DNA of 64,000 bases from Tubiluchus corallicola (GCA_030141605.1 JAQGDQ010000253.1:1-64000); one strand, 5' to 3'; positions 11,888 to 22,863 are shown, numbered from the stretch's first letter. The notes: a model not told the origin generated them from the sequence alone. A program made the numbers and translations.

Positions 11888-13975
11888 ATTCCACATGTTT
11901 ATTGCTGATTGTCTTATAGATTTACGCCATTTATAAATTTAGCTAGACAAAGTTTACATTTGTAAGATAAAACCCGAGAATCTGGGACATAGTATAGCCA
12001 GTACACGCTGTAAGACGGAAAAACATTATAAAATTATAGCCTGTATGCCACTGTGTAAATATTATTCTTACCATATATTATAATGTAATATCCTAGTAAA
12101 CTTTTATCAGTAACAATTTGGTAACAGAATAAAGTTAAACGCAAGTGCCGTGTGTTCGCTGTCATCGCACTACTGTCCAGTCAAGGTATTTAACCAAAAT
12201 CATCCTCAGTAAGAGCTTTAACATCGCTCTTATTTTTAGTTTTGACGTTGCGATTTTATAGGTTTTATACTTAATTTTCCTCGGTCTGTCGGTTATATTC
12301 TCTCCGTTCTATAAGTGAATCTGTCTCTAACATTTGCGCTTCTGCCCGCAGGCTTTTAAACACTTCAGAACGTTGTTATAAATAACCAAACCGCACCGTG
12401 CTAGCAATCACTTTTCCATTTCATAGGATTTCTAATTTCCTCATACTCTCTAGTCAAGACTGTCAATGCTCACTTTTTGCTTCACAATCAAAAATCGCTT
12501 AGCGCTCACGTAATTGAAAAGAGTGTAAAGTTGGAGCTGATCAATCGAATTAATTAGTGAAACAGAATTCTCATGAAGACGCTTTGCGATTTTTCTGTCA
12601 CGGTCGCCTTGGAGCACGCACTAATCAATTTCGTGGTCAGAGTGAACAAATTTCATTTCTATTTTGTTGGAGAACCGTCGTAGCGTATTTCATTTTTCCT
12701 CCTACAGGGAAGACTGCATTATAACGGGTTGGCTCCAGCTTAAAATGGTTCCAGCAAGCTGAATTGGGAAATAGGCTAAAAGAGAGTAATGAACCAACTC
12801 TTTCATAGTTGATCCTTGTTAAAGCTTCATGTAATACTTCAAAGCAGCAACGTTAATTAAATTTTCAGCAGCTGCATTTGTTAGAACGCCTCTCCTTTGT
12901 AACATTTCTAGTAAGAAGAGGTAATGAATGACAGTATTTAAAATTACAGTATTTGCTTATCGTTAAAAATATCAGGTGAGGGTATTAGCCGTGTGGAATA
13001 AAATAAGAAAACTGAGTAACGTCGAAGGTCTGTAAATGGTTTGGTGACTATTAGAAAATCTGCTTATGAGTTGTTTTATTCCGCCATACTACGAAACTGT
13101 TTCCTTCGTTGAGGGATATGCATCTAAACCTTGCTGAGACAACACTGTTGGTTCAGTGGCTCGGTCTAAGAAAATTTTCATTGGCGATTGATTAGTCATA
13201 ACAGGCGGATTAGCGTGCCGAACTGCTCAAAAAATCATCCTATTACAAAAAATCAGTTTTTACGTGTATTCTCGTTTTGGGGTAATTTGTAACCATCTAA
13301 ATCAGTTTCAATTGCCTAAATAGCAAGAAAGAAAAGGGAAAAGGAATAATCTTTACTAAGTGAATAGGCCGAAATTTTAATAAAGAATTTTTTAGTAAAA
13401 GTAATTAAATACTTTGATAATCAAAGATCAGCAATCAAACATTAAACAGGTTTTAGGTCTTTGGTAAAACAGCTACCCACTAATACCCGTTTCATCGTTA
13501 TATTACAGCCCTCTCCAGATTGCTTTTTTAAAAATTCTCAGGTTTGTTCCTATATACATCCTACCTGCCCAGCAATTTTCCCAAAATATGGCTTCTCTAA
13601 CATCGCATCTATCAACGACGGGGCATTTTGCAGGCTGATATAAATTACTCGCCTCATTAGAGAGTTACCGCAGCAAGTGCATCTCGACAATACACCTGTC
13701 CTTGTAGCTCATAAAAAAAGAGATAATCATCTAATAAAGTTAATGTTGCATAAAAAAGCCTACGATACGAGAACGATGACGCAGTGGCATGCCATGTGGT
13801 GCTGTTATCTGCTGCAGTCGTCATTCACAATTAAAACGCAGCTGCTAAGCAAGACAAGTAAAAAGGTACTAGGCTACTGTTGAAAATGTTGAATGTTGGG
13901 TAGCTAAAAAAATTTTGTGCCACGAAGGTCGCTGTTGTTGTAGATGGCTGCTTTTATCTTTTTTTCCTGTATATC
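11888..13975. other. Non-coding DNA, nothing recognised
   Basis: About 2.1 kb of AT-rich DNA between the right inverted-repeat arm (or its continuation) and a retrotransposon remnant. Short frames only (for example 13461-13643 and 13677-13883), none resembling a protein family. Confidence 0.45.
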
Positions 13976-14303
13976 AAATCAGGATCTGTATAATAAAGTT
14001 AAGGCAGGGAAATGGGCAGTTAAAATCAAAAGGAGGAGATTAAGCTGGATAGGACATGATACTGCTACCAGATGACAGTCCATTAAATTAGCTTTCAAAG
14101 AAACACTACAGAAAAAAGAAACAAAAAGAAGGACAGCCACTGACTTACATCAATTTCATCCAAAAAGATCTTATCAACACACCATTAGATATCAAAAATA
14201 CAGAGACATGGTAGTTTGCGGGTGACAGGGCAGCATGGTCTGAAGTAATAGCAAAGGTCATGTTAGAGGACATGTGACTCCGAAGATGAGATGATGATGA
14301 TGA
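13976..14303 (+). mobile_element. 5'-truncated, decayed non-LTR retrotransposon 3' end
   Basis: Forward translation gives KRRRLSWIGHD soon after the start, the conserved RRLxWIGH motif near the C terminus of reverse-transcriptase polyproteins of RTE/CR1-like non-LTR elements. After a frame change it gives a basic region with KDLINTPLDI, and then DRAAWSEVIAKVMLEDM, matching the usual DRxxWxxxV end of these proteins. Several stops and frameshifts show it is dead. The copy ends in a short (ATG)n microsatellite at about 14287-14303, a common 3' tail for these elements. The 5' boundary is approximate. Confidence 0.7.
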
Positions 14304-14317
14304 TTTTTCTTGTAGCT

Positions 14318-14424
14318 GATCCAGTTGTTCCCGTTGTTGTCGTTGTTGTTTACGCTGTTGCTCTTCTCATTGCTCTTGCCATTGCTCATTATCATTGCTA
14401 TTGCCATTATTATCATTGCTGATT
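14318..14424 (+). repeat. Degenerate (TTG)/(CTT)/(ATT) triplet tract
   Basis: Imperfect triplet repeats (GTTGTT, then GCTCTTCTC, then ATTGCTATTGCC) immediately upstream of the histone pseudogene. Confidence 0.6.
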
Positions 14425-14706
14425 GCTATGTGTACTTTTTGTGAAAAACAAAACAATTTCTACGGCTGAATTAAAACATTAATCAGAGAAACGTCTGCTG
14501 TGTTCATGAGTGGTGTTTGGATTATTTCTTATAATGGAAATACTGAAATTGACAGGAGATGCAGCAGAAAGCATCAAGAGAAAACGCATAACTCCTCGAC
14601 ATATAATGCCAGACGTGAGAAATGGTGTCGGGTTAAACAAGGTGTTAACAAAGAGGTGTTTCCAAATGTATACAGAAGATTCTTGCCAATGAAAAAAAAC
14701 AAATAA
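14425..14706 (+). pseudogene. Broken tandem copy of the H2A-like histone gene
   Basis: Nucleotide alignment by eye to 15580-15917 shows a shared origin: ACGTCTGCTGTGTTCATGAG here against ACATCTGCTGTGTTCATGAG there, and ACTCCTCGACATATA in both. Translation gives SAVFMSG in one frame, EILKLTGDAAESIKRKRITP with PRHIMPDVRN in a second, and PNVYRRFLPMKKNK after another shift. Lesions are about 42 nt missing around the end of the L1-region insertion, a +2 change near 14528, and about 19 nt missing near 14660. The first half of the extra segment found in the intact gene (codons for about QSNSARWIK) is recognisable at 14446-14475, so that insertion predates the duplication. The 5' end, with the N tail and alpha-N, is not clearly recognisable. 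Confidence 0.85.
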
Positions 14707-14989
14707 TAATGCCCTTTAGGTAAAGTCCAGCAAATTATATCTCCAAATCTACTGTGAGGATTACTGTTAGTACTGGTGACGTGTCAAGAAGATAGAGAGT
14801 TTAAATTAAACATTAACCGAAGCTACCAAAGTTATTATAATATAAATATAGTTTATATTATCTAAACAGTTTTGTAAATGTTGGTTACATAGTAAGATAG
14901 TTTATAGATGATTAATCGTTATCAGTACCAGTTTTTCCCCGAGATTTCTTAGTCAAAATTCTATATCCGCATACGTGTAATGCTGTTGT
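14707..14989. other. Spacer between histone copies
   Basis: No feature recognised. Confidence 0.4.
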
Positions 14990-15092
14990 TTTTGCGGCTA
15001 CTGCTACCGGTGATGGTAGTGGTGGCGGTTGTATTGATGCTGCTGGGGTGGTGTTGGTGTTGGTGTTAGTGTTGTTGCTACTGCTGGCGTTT
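14990..15092 (+). repeat. Degenerate (GTTGGT)/(GCTACT) triplet tract
   Basis: Imperfect GGT/GTT/GCT triplets. The 69-codon minus-strand frame across it (Asn-Thr and Ala/Pro runs) is most simply a translation of this tract. Confidence 0.65.
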
Positions 15093-15521
15093 TTTTTAAT
15101 ATTTTTGTTTGCTAGTGGCAATGTAGGTGGTTGTACAACGCAACCGCTATTTATTTATTGCAGCAACTGAAATTAAATGAGTCCAATGTTCATAATCTTG
15201 TTTACATTGCACTATATCACCCCACTTGTTGATCTACAAGTCTGTAATTTTATAATGTGAGAATTTATATTATGAACTTTTATAATTTCATGATTGTGTG
15301 GTTTTCGTAGACTGTTGGGGTGGTTTTGAATTGTGCTTAATAAGGTGTATAGTTATACTATCATTTATCATCTTTGACTAACCTCATTTATCATCAAATT
15401 TCTCAAAAAACTGTTTCTCGGGTGGACCAGGTATTCTCGGACTAATTTTAATTTTAAAAAATAACAAGAATCATACTTATGGTGCATCATACATCAAACA
15501 TAAGGCAGAATACTTAATACA

Positions 15522-15917
15522 ATGCGCCGTAGAACGCGTATGAAGAACAGAAGATCTGGACTTGTATTTCCTGTTGGTAGATGTCTGCGTTATATGAAAA
15601 AACAAAGCAATTCTGCTCGCTGGATTAAAAGCCAGTGGCAGAGTGGCAAATTTCAAAATGAAGTTTATGCAAGAAGAATAGGCACAACATCTGCTGTGTT
15701 CATGAGTGCTGTGTTGGAATATCTTACAGCGGAAATACTGGAATTGGCAGGAAATGCAGCAGAAAGCAACAAAAGACAACGCATTACTCCTCGACATATA
15801 CTGTTAGCCGTGCGAAATGATGCCGAGTTAGACAAGTTATTAAAAAATGTTGTGCTTCCCGGAGGCGGGGTAGTTCCCTATGTGTGCAAAGAACTTTTGC
15901 CAAAGAAAAAGCTTTAA
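15522..15917 (+). CDS. Divergent H2A-family histone with a long insertion before loop L1
   Basis: A 131-residue intronless histone H2A relative; H2A pairs with H2B in the nucleosome. The start is fixed by an in-frame TAA at 15501-15503. The N tail is only about 12 residues and Arg-rich. GLVFPVG (13-19) matches the H2A signature AGLxFPVG; alpha1 is GRCLRYMKK (19-27). Residues 28-48 replace the two residues (GN) of canonical H2A, giving about 19 extra residues before L1 (YARRIG, 49-54). Alpha2 is [18 protein letters not shown] (63-80), then [14 protein letters not shown] (87-100) and docking region [18 protein letters not shown] to the stop. LRYx[11 protein letters not shown] and ELLxKK are closer to the macroH2A fold than to canonical H2A, but no macro domain follows. 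Acidic-patch positions E66, E71, E74, D100 and E102 are kept; canonical E91 is Ala. The C-terminal ubiquitination region is absent. No histone stem-loop is visible downstream; ATTAAA near 16073 may serve as poly(A) signal. Possibly a germline H2A variant (inference). Confidence 0.88.
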   Translation: MRRRTRMKNRRSGLVFPVGRCLRYMKKQSNSARWIKSQWQSGKFQNEVYARRIGTTSAVFMSAVLEYLTAEILELAGNAAESNKRQRITPRHILLAVRNDAELDKLLKNVVLPGGGVVPYVCKELLPKKKL

Positions 15918-16368
15918 AGAATGGTGCAATTTAGAGTAACCGCAGAATCAAATAGCTCCGAACGTTTGTCAGTGTTTCAAGAAATCGAATGGTTTAAAAG
16001 TATGCATCCGCCAAATGTTTAGTTCATACACTAAAAAACTATAATAAGATCAAACTATATTATGTAAACAAATTAAAGAAATATGTTTAATTTTCTGTGC
16101 TTATTGTGCAGCACATGCATGTAGGAGTGGCAGTCTCATCAAGCCTATTCTGCTCATCCGTGCCTATCCACTAGTTTCTGCCGTGTCTCACTTTTCTGTA
16201 ACTGAATGTGGTCAGTAATTTTAAATTTCTGTGTTTCATTTGCGTTTTTCAGTTGCTATACTTCGTATTTTGCTACCTTTAGCTAGTGTGCTATCTTTAT
16301 GTGTTAATAATGTAAAAATCTTTCCCGAAAACTATTATTAGTTATTTTCTATAATCTTCTTTCTTTCA
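15918..16368. other. 3' flank of the H2A-like gene
   Basis: AT-rich. Contains ATTAAA near 16073 followed by a GT-rich stretch, a plausible polyadenylation site. No canonical histone 3' stem-loop (GGCTCTTTTAGAGCC-like) was found. Nothing else recognised. Confidence 0.4.
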
Positions 16369-16373
16369 TTCGT

Positions 16374-16412
16374 CTGAAGATAAACTATTGTGATAGTTCG
16401 AAACGTCAAGTC
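16374..16412 (+). ncRNA. Hammerhead-ribozyme-like core (decayed; Penelope-type motif?)
   Basis: CTGAAGA (16374-16380) matches the core CUGANGA. It is followed by a 6-bp hairpin AACTAT-TGTG-ATAGTT (16383-16398), then GAAAC (16400-16404), a 5-nt loop and GTC (16410-16412). Paired as A-U and C-G, this gives the 2-bp helix III typical of Penelope-element hammerheads. Against a working ribozyme, helix II is not flush with the core (TA and C unpaired) and flanking sequences do not form helix I. It is best read as a decayed or coincidental motif. Confidence 0.3.
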
Positions 16413-16535
16413 TTTTTTTCATTTCTTAATTGTGGGAGTAGTTTTTCATTAATTGTTCACTGAGTTCATAAATTTAATTACATAACTAAGAAGGTTGATA
16501 TAGGTCGTTCATCTCTCGTCGATTCCTTTGCCTTA

Positions 16536-16563
16536 TATATATATATTTATATATATATATAAA
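16536..16563 (+). repeat. Short (AT)n tract
   Basis: TATATATATATTTATATATATATATAA-like dinucleotide stretch. Confidence 0.8.
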
Positions 16564-18249
16564 CGTATTCATTTACCGCGAACTCAAACTGAGGAAATCA
16601 TTATTCTGTCAGAAAACTGTTGGTTGTTAAAATATTTGAAGCTGCTTGATATTTGCAAAAGTGATTGCGGATTCATGTTTCACTGTGGCTGTGAGCACCG
16701 TCCTATGCAGGCATATGAATTTGGCTGGCGCAATCATAGATTTTAGCAAAGAACCTTAAATTTTCATAATAAAATGATCGTAAACGCACACATAACACAG
16801 AATTGAAAAGCCATGGCCAAATTTGCATTTGCTTTGAAGTTATTACAATACTAAATCGGTGAAATAATTTAACACGGCACATGTCTTAGTCTGCTCGTTT
16901 AATGCAAGGGGGAGTTCATGTTCAGCCTGTTGTTGAAACAAGTGTCCTACAAGTTGTAGGACAAGCAGACAAAATTATTATTTATTTAAATGTCTAAACA
17001 TAACAATTGGTGTATAATACGAAAATACTAGAATTTTGGAAAAATTGAAATCTTCGGCCAGTTTTTTATACAATTAGATGCACTGCAACTCCGAATTCAG
17101 CATTCAAAAACTACTTAACGATGTTATATGAAGCGAGATCAGAATCTGGCTCACCAAGGCTATGCCAATGAAGTCATTGTCCATGCCAATATGTCATAGC
17201 GTCCATACATTTTCAGTGTTATCGTTAGACAAGCATTTAAAGGAAAACCGGACTCAATTTTAAACTGTAGAATCTTAAACTGTCAAAATAATCCACTCTT
17301 TAAAATATTGAAATGAAACGTATTATTTTTTAAAATGACTTGCGTCAAAGAATTAATACCACACAAACACAATTTCACATTCGCGCCACTACTTTTTCGC
17401 TATTACATGCATTTCTCTTTTCGCTAGTTAGACGGGAACTAGCGCCTGCATTTCGGAAACGCGTTGCACAAAAAACAGGTGCTGTACCTCTCAGTTCAGA
17501 TGTGTTAGTTTGTGATGAACTACAAACGTTTGACAGCTGATGCATGAGCACAGCGGCAAATTTGAAATTTGAATTTTTGTGTTAAAAGTTGCCTAGTTTT
17601 AGTACAACACATTGAATGTCTGACACTATATACACTATAGTAGTTCTGTACTTCAATTTTTGCTTTCGCAAACGCGTGTAACACAGTCGTGGAATAGTTT
17701 TTGCTTTTGAAAATTGGTAGTTTGTGATGTCATCAATAGTTGGGTCGCTCGACGTTAATTAAGTTTTTAATCTATTATTTAACTATCAGAAACGCTTTTG
17801 CAGTATTAATTGTGTTAAAATGAATACTTTTTGTCGGAATTAAAAATGGGTCGTAGTATATGAAAGAGCATACTGTCTTCCTTTAACAGGTTGCATAGTT
17901 TGTCGTTTTTGACAACTAGCTAGAAACTCAGTGAATTTCAATCGCCGTCTGACTATAGGTTTTGAATCTCTGTGAAAACATCGCACTTCAAATTGCTAAC
18001 TAGTTTTTTTTCTTGGTGGAAACAATTGACAATATCAAGCTTTGCAACCAAGTATAACATGCTAAAGTTTGTTGCCGTGTTCTCTTGTACGGTTGTTAAA
18101 ACTATATTATATATTATATATGTATTTGTGTTTTACTGATATTTCATGTACAGTTTATTTACTATTAACTACCAGTTTTACTGGTGTTTTAACTACCGTT
18201 TATTTACTATTAACTACCAGTGATTGACGTTTTTACACACTGTAACACA
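16564..18249. other. Non-coding DNA, nothing recognised
   Basis: About 1.7 kb with only short, unrecognised frames (such as 17340-17540). No RNA gene or mobile element seen. Confidence 0.45.
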
Positions 18250-18274
18250 TGTGAGCCATTCAAGCATTACTGCG

Positions 18275-18382
18275 CTCCAAAGTGTTGCACCACATAGTGA
18301 TTGAACCACACGGCAGTTGCACTGTATTGTGGTTGCACCACATGATAGTTGCACCTCAACGTAAGAGCACCACTCGGTGGTT
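18275..18382 (+). repeat. Degenerate minisatellite (GTTGCACCACAT-like units)
   Basis: Several imperfect copies of a unit around GTTGCACCACATAGT, spaced 17-28 bp. An 81-codon frame (18282-18527) crosses it and has no family resemblance. Confidence 0.5.
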
Positions 18383-18780
18383 GATCAGTTTATACTTGGA
18401 ACTTATAATTCATTTTTGCCTAAATTCTGTAAGTACAGATAATGTCACAATACAGATGGCCAATAAGAAATCTGAATCTGAACAACACAGCAGAGTTCCT
18501 TTAGAAATATTCCTGCAGCGCACATGAATGGAAAAGAAATGACACTATCTAGTGTGCATTTATACTGTCCAATACTATATACATCAAAAGTATTCCCTCA
18601 AATTCCCTATAATTAGGAGGTAACACTAGTAGTTATCGGCAAATAAAAAAATTCAAATTCTTGTGTTCAAAATAGCTCAGTCTTCATGATTCATGGTGTC
18701 ACCACTAGTTTTTCTAAAGACATGTAAAACTCAAGAATAAAGAAAAATGCGATTAGAAGTGCAGGTTAGTCAAGAGAGGT

Positions 18781-18967
18781 TAAGTATATATACATTATAT
18801 AATACATACATTATATACATTATATGCAAGAAACCTCGTGAGATTAAATACATTACATTATTTATATATATAATACATATATTATACATTATGCGCTGCT
18901 TATAAAAATGCATATAAGTTATATACATTACATTAATTATACGTACATAATACATTATACATTACAC
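18781..18967 (-). repeat. AT-rich tandem repeat (ACATTATAT-like units)
   Basis: Imperfect repeats of ATTATATACATTACATTA. Read on the minus strand as (ATAATGTAT)n, it lies just 3' of a decayed reverse-transcriptase C terminus at 19086-19262. It could therefore be the repetitive 3' tail of that retrotransposon. Confidence 0.7.
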
Positions 18968-19085
18968 AACTCCTTATCAAAATATACATAACAGACGACA
19001 ATGCCGAACACATGACAGTTGATAAAGATATATTATGTTAACAAAATAAACAAAAAAAAACGCAGAAAAACACAGGTAGTCAATA

Positions 19086-19262
19086 GATACTGAACAAATA
19101 ATTTTTCATTTCTTTCTTAAATTTGTAAATTGAGCAAACTTGCTTTACAGTTACAGAGAGAGAATTCCCGATTTTAGGTGCAGACATTCTTATAAAGTGT
19201 TTCATTGTACCGGTTCTACAGGGCGGTATAATCTATTCATTAAATCTGGTGTTATGGACTTC
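19086..19262 (-). mobile_element. Decayed non-LTR reverse-transcriptase C terminus
   Basis: Minus-strand translation reads HNTRFNE, a stop, IIPPCRTGTMKHFIRM, SAPKIGNSLSVTVKQ, then SIYKFKKEMKNYLF. This is the standard C-terminal block of many non-LTR reverse transcriptases (HNTR...P..RT.....I...GPKIWNSLP......FKK.LK.YL), with Trp of WNSL replaced by Gly and a stop in the middle. Upstream on the minus strand (to about 19560) no further conserved motif can be read in one frame. The element is 5'-decayed and inactive; clade not determined. Confidence 0.7.
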
Positions 19263-21830
19263 GGGGTCTGCGACCTCACATAGAATTTTCTCTCAAGAAT
19301 CTGGGCTGTTTTGCTTATCAAGAGTTCTTTCGTAGGTATTCAGTTTTTACAGAATGTGAAGCCATTTGGCATTGCGGCTTCTGCCTTATTTTGTGTAATT
19401 TCTGCCTCTTCGGTACAAAAGACGCTTCGCTCCTATTGCTAGACAACTGTAGAATCGTTTAGTATTCATCACTGGTTCTGGCGAATATTGATTGGAGTTC
19501 TTGAGATTTTTCACTCAAAGTAAGTCAAGACGGGTAGAACGCGCTCAAGCAAGGTCTATAGTGCAGGATCAAGGTTCGATGTGATTAGTTTTTATCAATA
19601 CACAGATGGACATATGCACGTAACCGTATAGGCATAAATGCATGCAATCTATTCATTGACGAAAGAGCATAATTAATTTGAAAACAGTGAATTAACATTA
19701 ATTTTCTTAGATTGTTCTTAACCGAAACATGTTTTTGTTAATAGTAAAACATAATAGGCTTGAAGAAACGATCAATTTTCCTAATTAAACCATTTTCTAA
19801 ATGTACGTCTTTGATTTACGAAAAATCTCTTTCTTGTGGAAGATATTTTCATAGATCTCAGCAGTAGCTAGGTGCATGACAATAACATGACATGACAATC
19901 TCAAGCAGCTGCAACGATACATGAATCTAGTTGCTGGTTTTTTGTTTGTGTATCTCACGGGGTTTTAGTTTGATGAATGTCTGTTTACGTCAATTCCACC
20001 TCCTACACGATCCAATTTGACAATGCTTCAGGATTGCGAGCTGGGGGTGGGGGGATTCACGTGTTTGGTAGGATTTGTTCTTTGCAGAGGCTTGGTTTAT
20101 TGTGAAGAAACTGTATTAGAATACTTGTGGATATTCAAAGCGGCTCACTTGCTTGCTTGTTTACTTGCGAAGTCTAAGAGACCTAACCATAACACGGTTT
20201 TTGACGGTCGCAGTTATTTTTAGAAATCGGCCAAGCACAATAGTGAACGCGCACTGCATCATCCCGAATTCACAATGCATAAATACATATTCTGTGAAAT
20301 CTAGTTTCCGGATGCTATTGCAGTAGTTTTTATAAAACGTTTAAGCAACTTTTAAGCAAAACTGTAATCTTTTCAAAACGAAGTAACTTTTTCTCAACCT
20401 ATCATTTTTGATACAAAAGAGGCCATTAAATTTTACATCATCTTGAAAATTTGTCACGTATCATATAAATAAATGGGCGGTGGAACCGCCTTTCAAGGTA
20501 AATTAAAGTAAAAAACTGTTTTATAGAAAGGTTGCTTTGATAATGAACTAGATTCAGGCCAAGGCATCATCTTCATCATTAACATTAATAGTAGGTCATA
20601 GTAGGCAACACGAGAGGAGAAGTGAGCGAGAGTATTGTACAAATAATTTAGGAGAACAGGAGAAAATATTTCCGGGAAACAATAATTTATTCGAGACAAC
20701 AGTGACCCGTTGGATTTCCGTTCACGTCTGCTGACTCGCATGGAAGTTGTAACTAATTTTATTGTGCTAACTTAAATTTTAGTTAATTTTCTGGTAATTA
20801 TGGCATCTAATTATTTTGATGGGGAGGGTTATAGTGTTGGGTGCTCTTCTTTGCTCTCGCCTCATGAACTTGACTACAGTACGTGACCTTCACGAAGAAC
20901 TAGTATGATTATGGTAGCAGATCTAGGCTTCCTGCTGTTGTTTCAGACATGTAAAGTAATAATTCCGTGTAAGTAATATGATGGAGCGACAATCAATTTG
21001 CTTGGAGGCAAATGATACTTGAACAACTTAGTTAATACATCTACAAAACAGGGCACTAAGTATTATCTTCTACGTGGAATATTCAAGTAAGTGCCTTAAC
21101 TAAAAGTAAAAAAAACAGAATTTTTTTTGCTAGAAGTTAAAGAGCACGAAATAGCCACTGACGAAGACATACATCGCTAGCAAACGTAAAGCAGACTATA
21201 TTTCAGTCAATTCTCAGCAAAATTAATCACATTATTACACAGAATTGGACCATAACCATGATTTAACTGACAGATTAACTACGTCTCTAACGATCCGTTA
21301 ATGTTTTCACAATGGCAAAACTACATACATAATTAGCATGGAACAGTTAGGAAGAGGAACGCACGTGCAAGCCGTCTCACAGAATCTTATGCCAACGGGT
21401 GATCTCACTTCCGTTTCCGTGGCAGATTCGGGATCAAAGAATATCACGCCATGTTATTCAAGTGGGGGAAATCACTATGGATAGTCCCCGCGAGTCTTCC
21501 GTTCTAAGTAATGCAGTAGTACAGGAATTAATTAGACACAAGCATCAGCATCAGCAACACTTTGAAATTTCTGCATGAATGCCAATAAGCATCGACTAGA
21601 TGACATGTGCAGACGAAATTAAAAGTGACAGGCTGGACGACGCAAGTGAAAACGTACTAATGATATTCCATGTTAAACTGTCTTGCTCAAGGTTTCACTG
21701 GAATGAGTTAAGCTATACCTCGAGCAACTTCCCGATAAAATAGTGTTGACTTTCTCATCTTTCTCTTATCTGTTTTCAGAAAAATGGAGAAATGAGGTAA
21801 ATGGCATACGTATAGTCTCAGAACAAGCAA
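19263..21830. other. Non-coding DNA, nothing firm recognised
   Basis: The first 300 bp may be more of the decayed retroelement. A small hairpin GGCGGT-GGA-ACCGCC lies at 20476-20490. Frames at 20017-20223 and 20493-20741 resemble no family. Confidence 0.4.
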
Positions 21831-21834
21831 AAGG

Positions 21835-22080
21835 AGAGGGGAAGCGAAATGAAAAAAACAGGAGAAGAAAACCTGAGGCAACAAAAGACAGGAGATAAAA
21901 ACAGGAAAAACAAACCATGTGCGCGTGCTTATGTGCTTGTCTTAGAGAGAGAAAGAAAGAGAGAGAGAGACGGGGTGAGAAGAAAAGGAGAAAGAGAAGA
22001 GACAGATTGGGAGAGACGGGGGAGAGACAAAAGCAGAGAGGGAGAGAGGGGGGACAGCGACAGGGGAGGAACAAGAAGGA
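21835..22080 (+). repeat. Purine-rich (GA-rich) tract
   Basis: Strongly purine-biased plus strand with GAGAGA, GGGGAGAG and AAGAAAGAGAG runs. Overlapping frames on both strands (Arg/Glu-rich and Ser/Leu/Phe-rich) are compositional artefacts. Confidence 0.75.
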
Positions 22081-22222
22081 GGTATAAATTTTAAGCAAAA
22101 CAACCCAAAGAGTGCGAATATCAAACGTCTAATTATGATCAAAACTAATGATTTTTGTCATGTTTTTACTGTTTTATTCAGCGTTATAATAACAAAATAG
22201 GTGGTTTTCATATCATCCTGAA

Positions 22223-22362
22223 ACAAAACAGTAAAAACGACTGTAACAAAATGAGTACTTTTAAATTCTGGTAACACCCAAATGACTTGGTAACTATGTG
22301 CAGACTCTCTGGTTTCATGTTTTCATAATTTTCCGCTTATGCAATCACGCATCCGCTCTGCC
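22223..22362 (+). repeat. Direct duplication, copy 1
   Basis: About 140 bp from ACAAAACAGTAAAAACGACT to the GCATCCGCTCTGCCT region, repeated at 22719-22863 in the same orientation. The copies share CGACTGTAACAAAATGAGTA, AACACCCAAATGAC, GCAGACTCT and ATCACGCATCC, with scattered substitutions and a short insertion in copy 2. No coding content. Confidence 0.85.
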
Positions 22363-22718
22363 TGATATTTCCGATAAACCTCCAGGTGGGAGCGGCACAG
22401 CATGATTCATACCTGAGTGTTAATTATTAATTAGGACCCACTTGTTTGTATCCGGCTTCGGGTGATTAAATTATTATCTGAAGCTCACAGGTGGTTAGAC
22501 CTAAGTGATGCTTCATTATTAACTTATAAATTCTTCTTAGCAGTTCTCACGTATTTTGAACATGGGCACTTTTAACCTTTTACTGCCGTGACTATTGCTC
22601 CCTCTTTAGAAATGTAAGCTTAAATGTAGACTAGGCCTAGAAAAAAATTCATTTAAATGTAGAATCATGTGCAGCACGCGCAAAATTATGTGATGATAAA
22701 ATAGTGCAAGTTGTTGTA

Positions 22719-22863
22719 ACAAAACAGTAAACGACTGTAACAAAATGAGTAGTTTTAATTTCTGGCAACACCCAAATGACATTTACTTTGATAACCATTT
22801 GCAGACTCTTTGGTTTTGTTGTTTTGATAATTTTCGACTTATGCCATCACGCATCCACTCTAC
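22719..22863 (+). repeat. Direct duplication, copy 2
   Basis: Second copy of 22223-22362, offset 496 bp. Compared with copy 1 it has ATTTACTTTGATAA in place of TTGGTAA and an extra TTGTTGTTTTGAT stretch. Confidence 0.85.
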
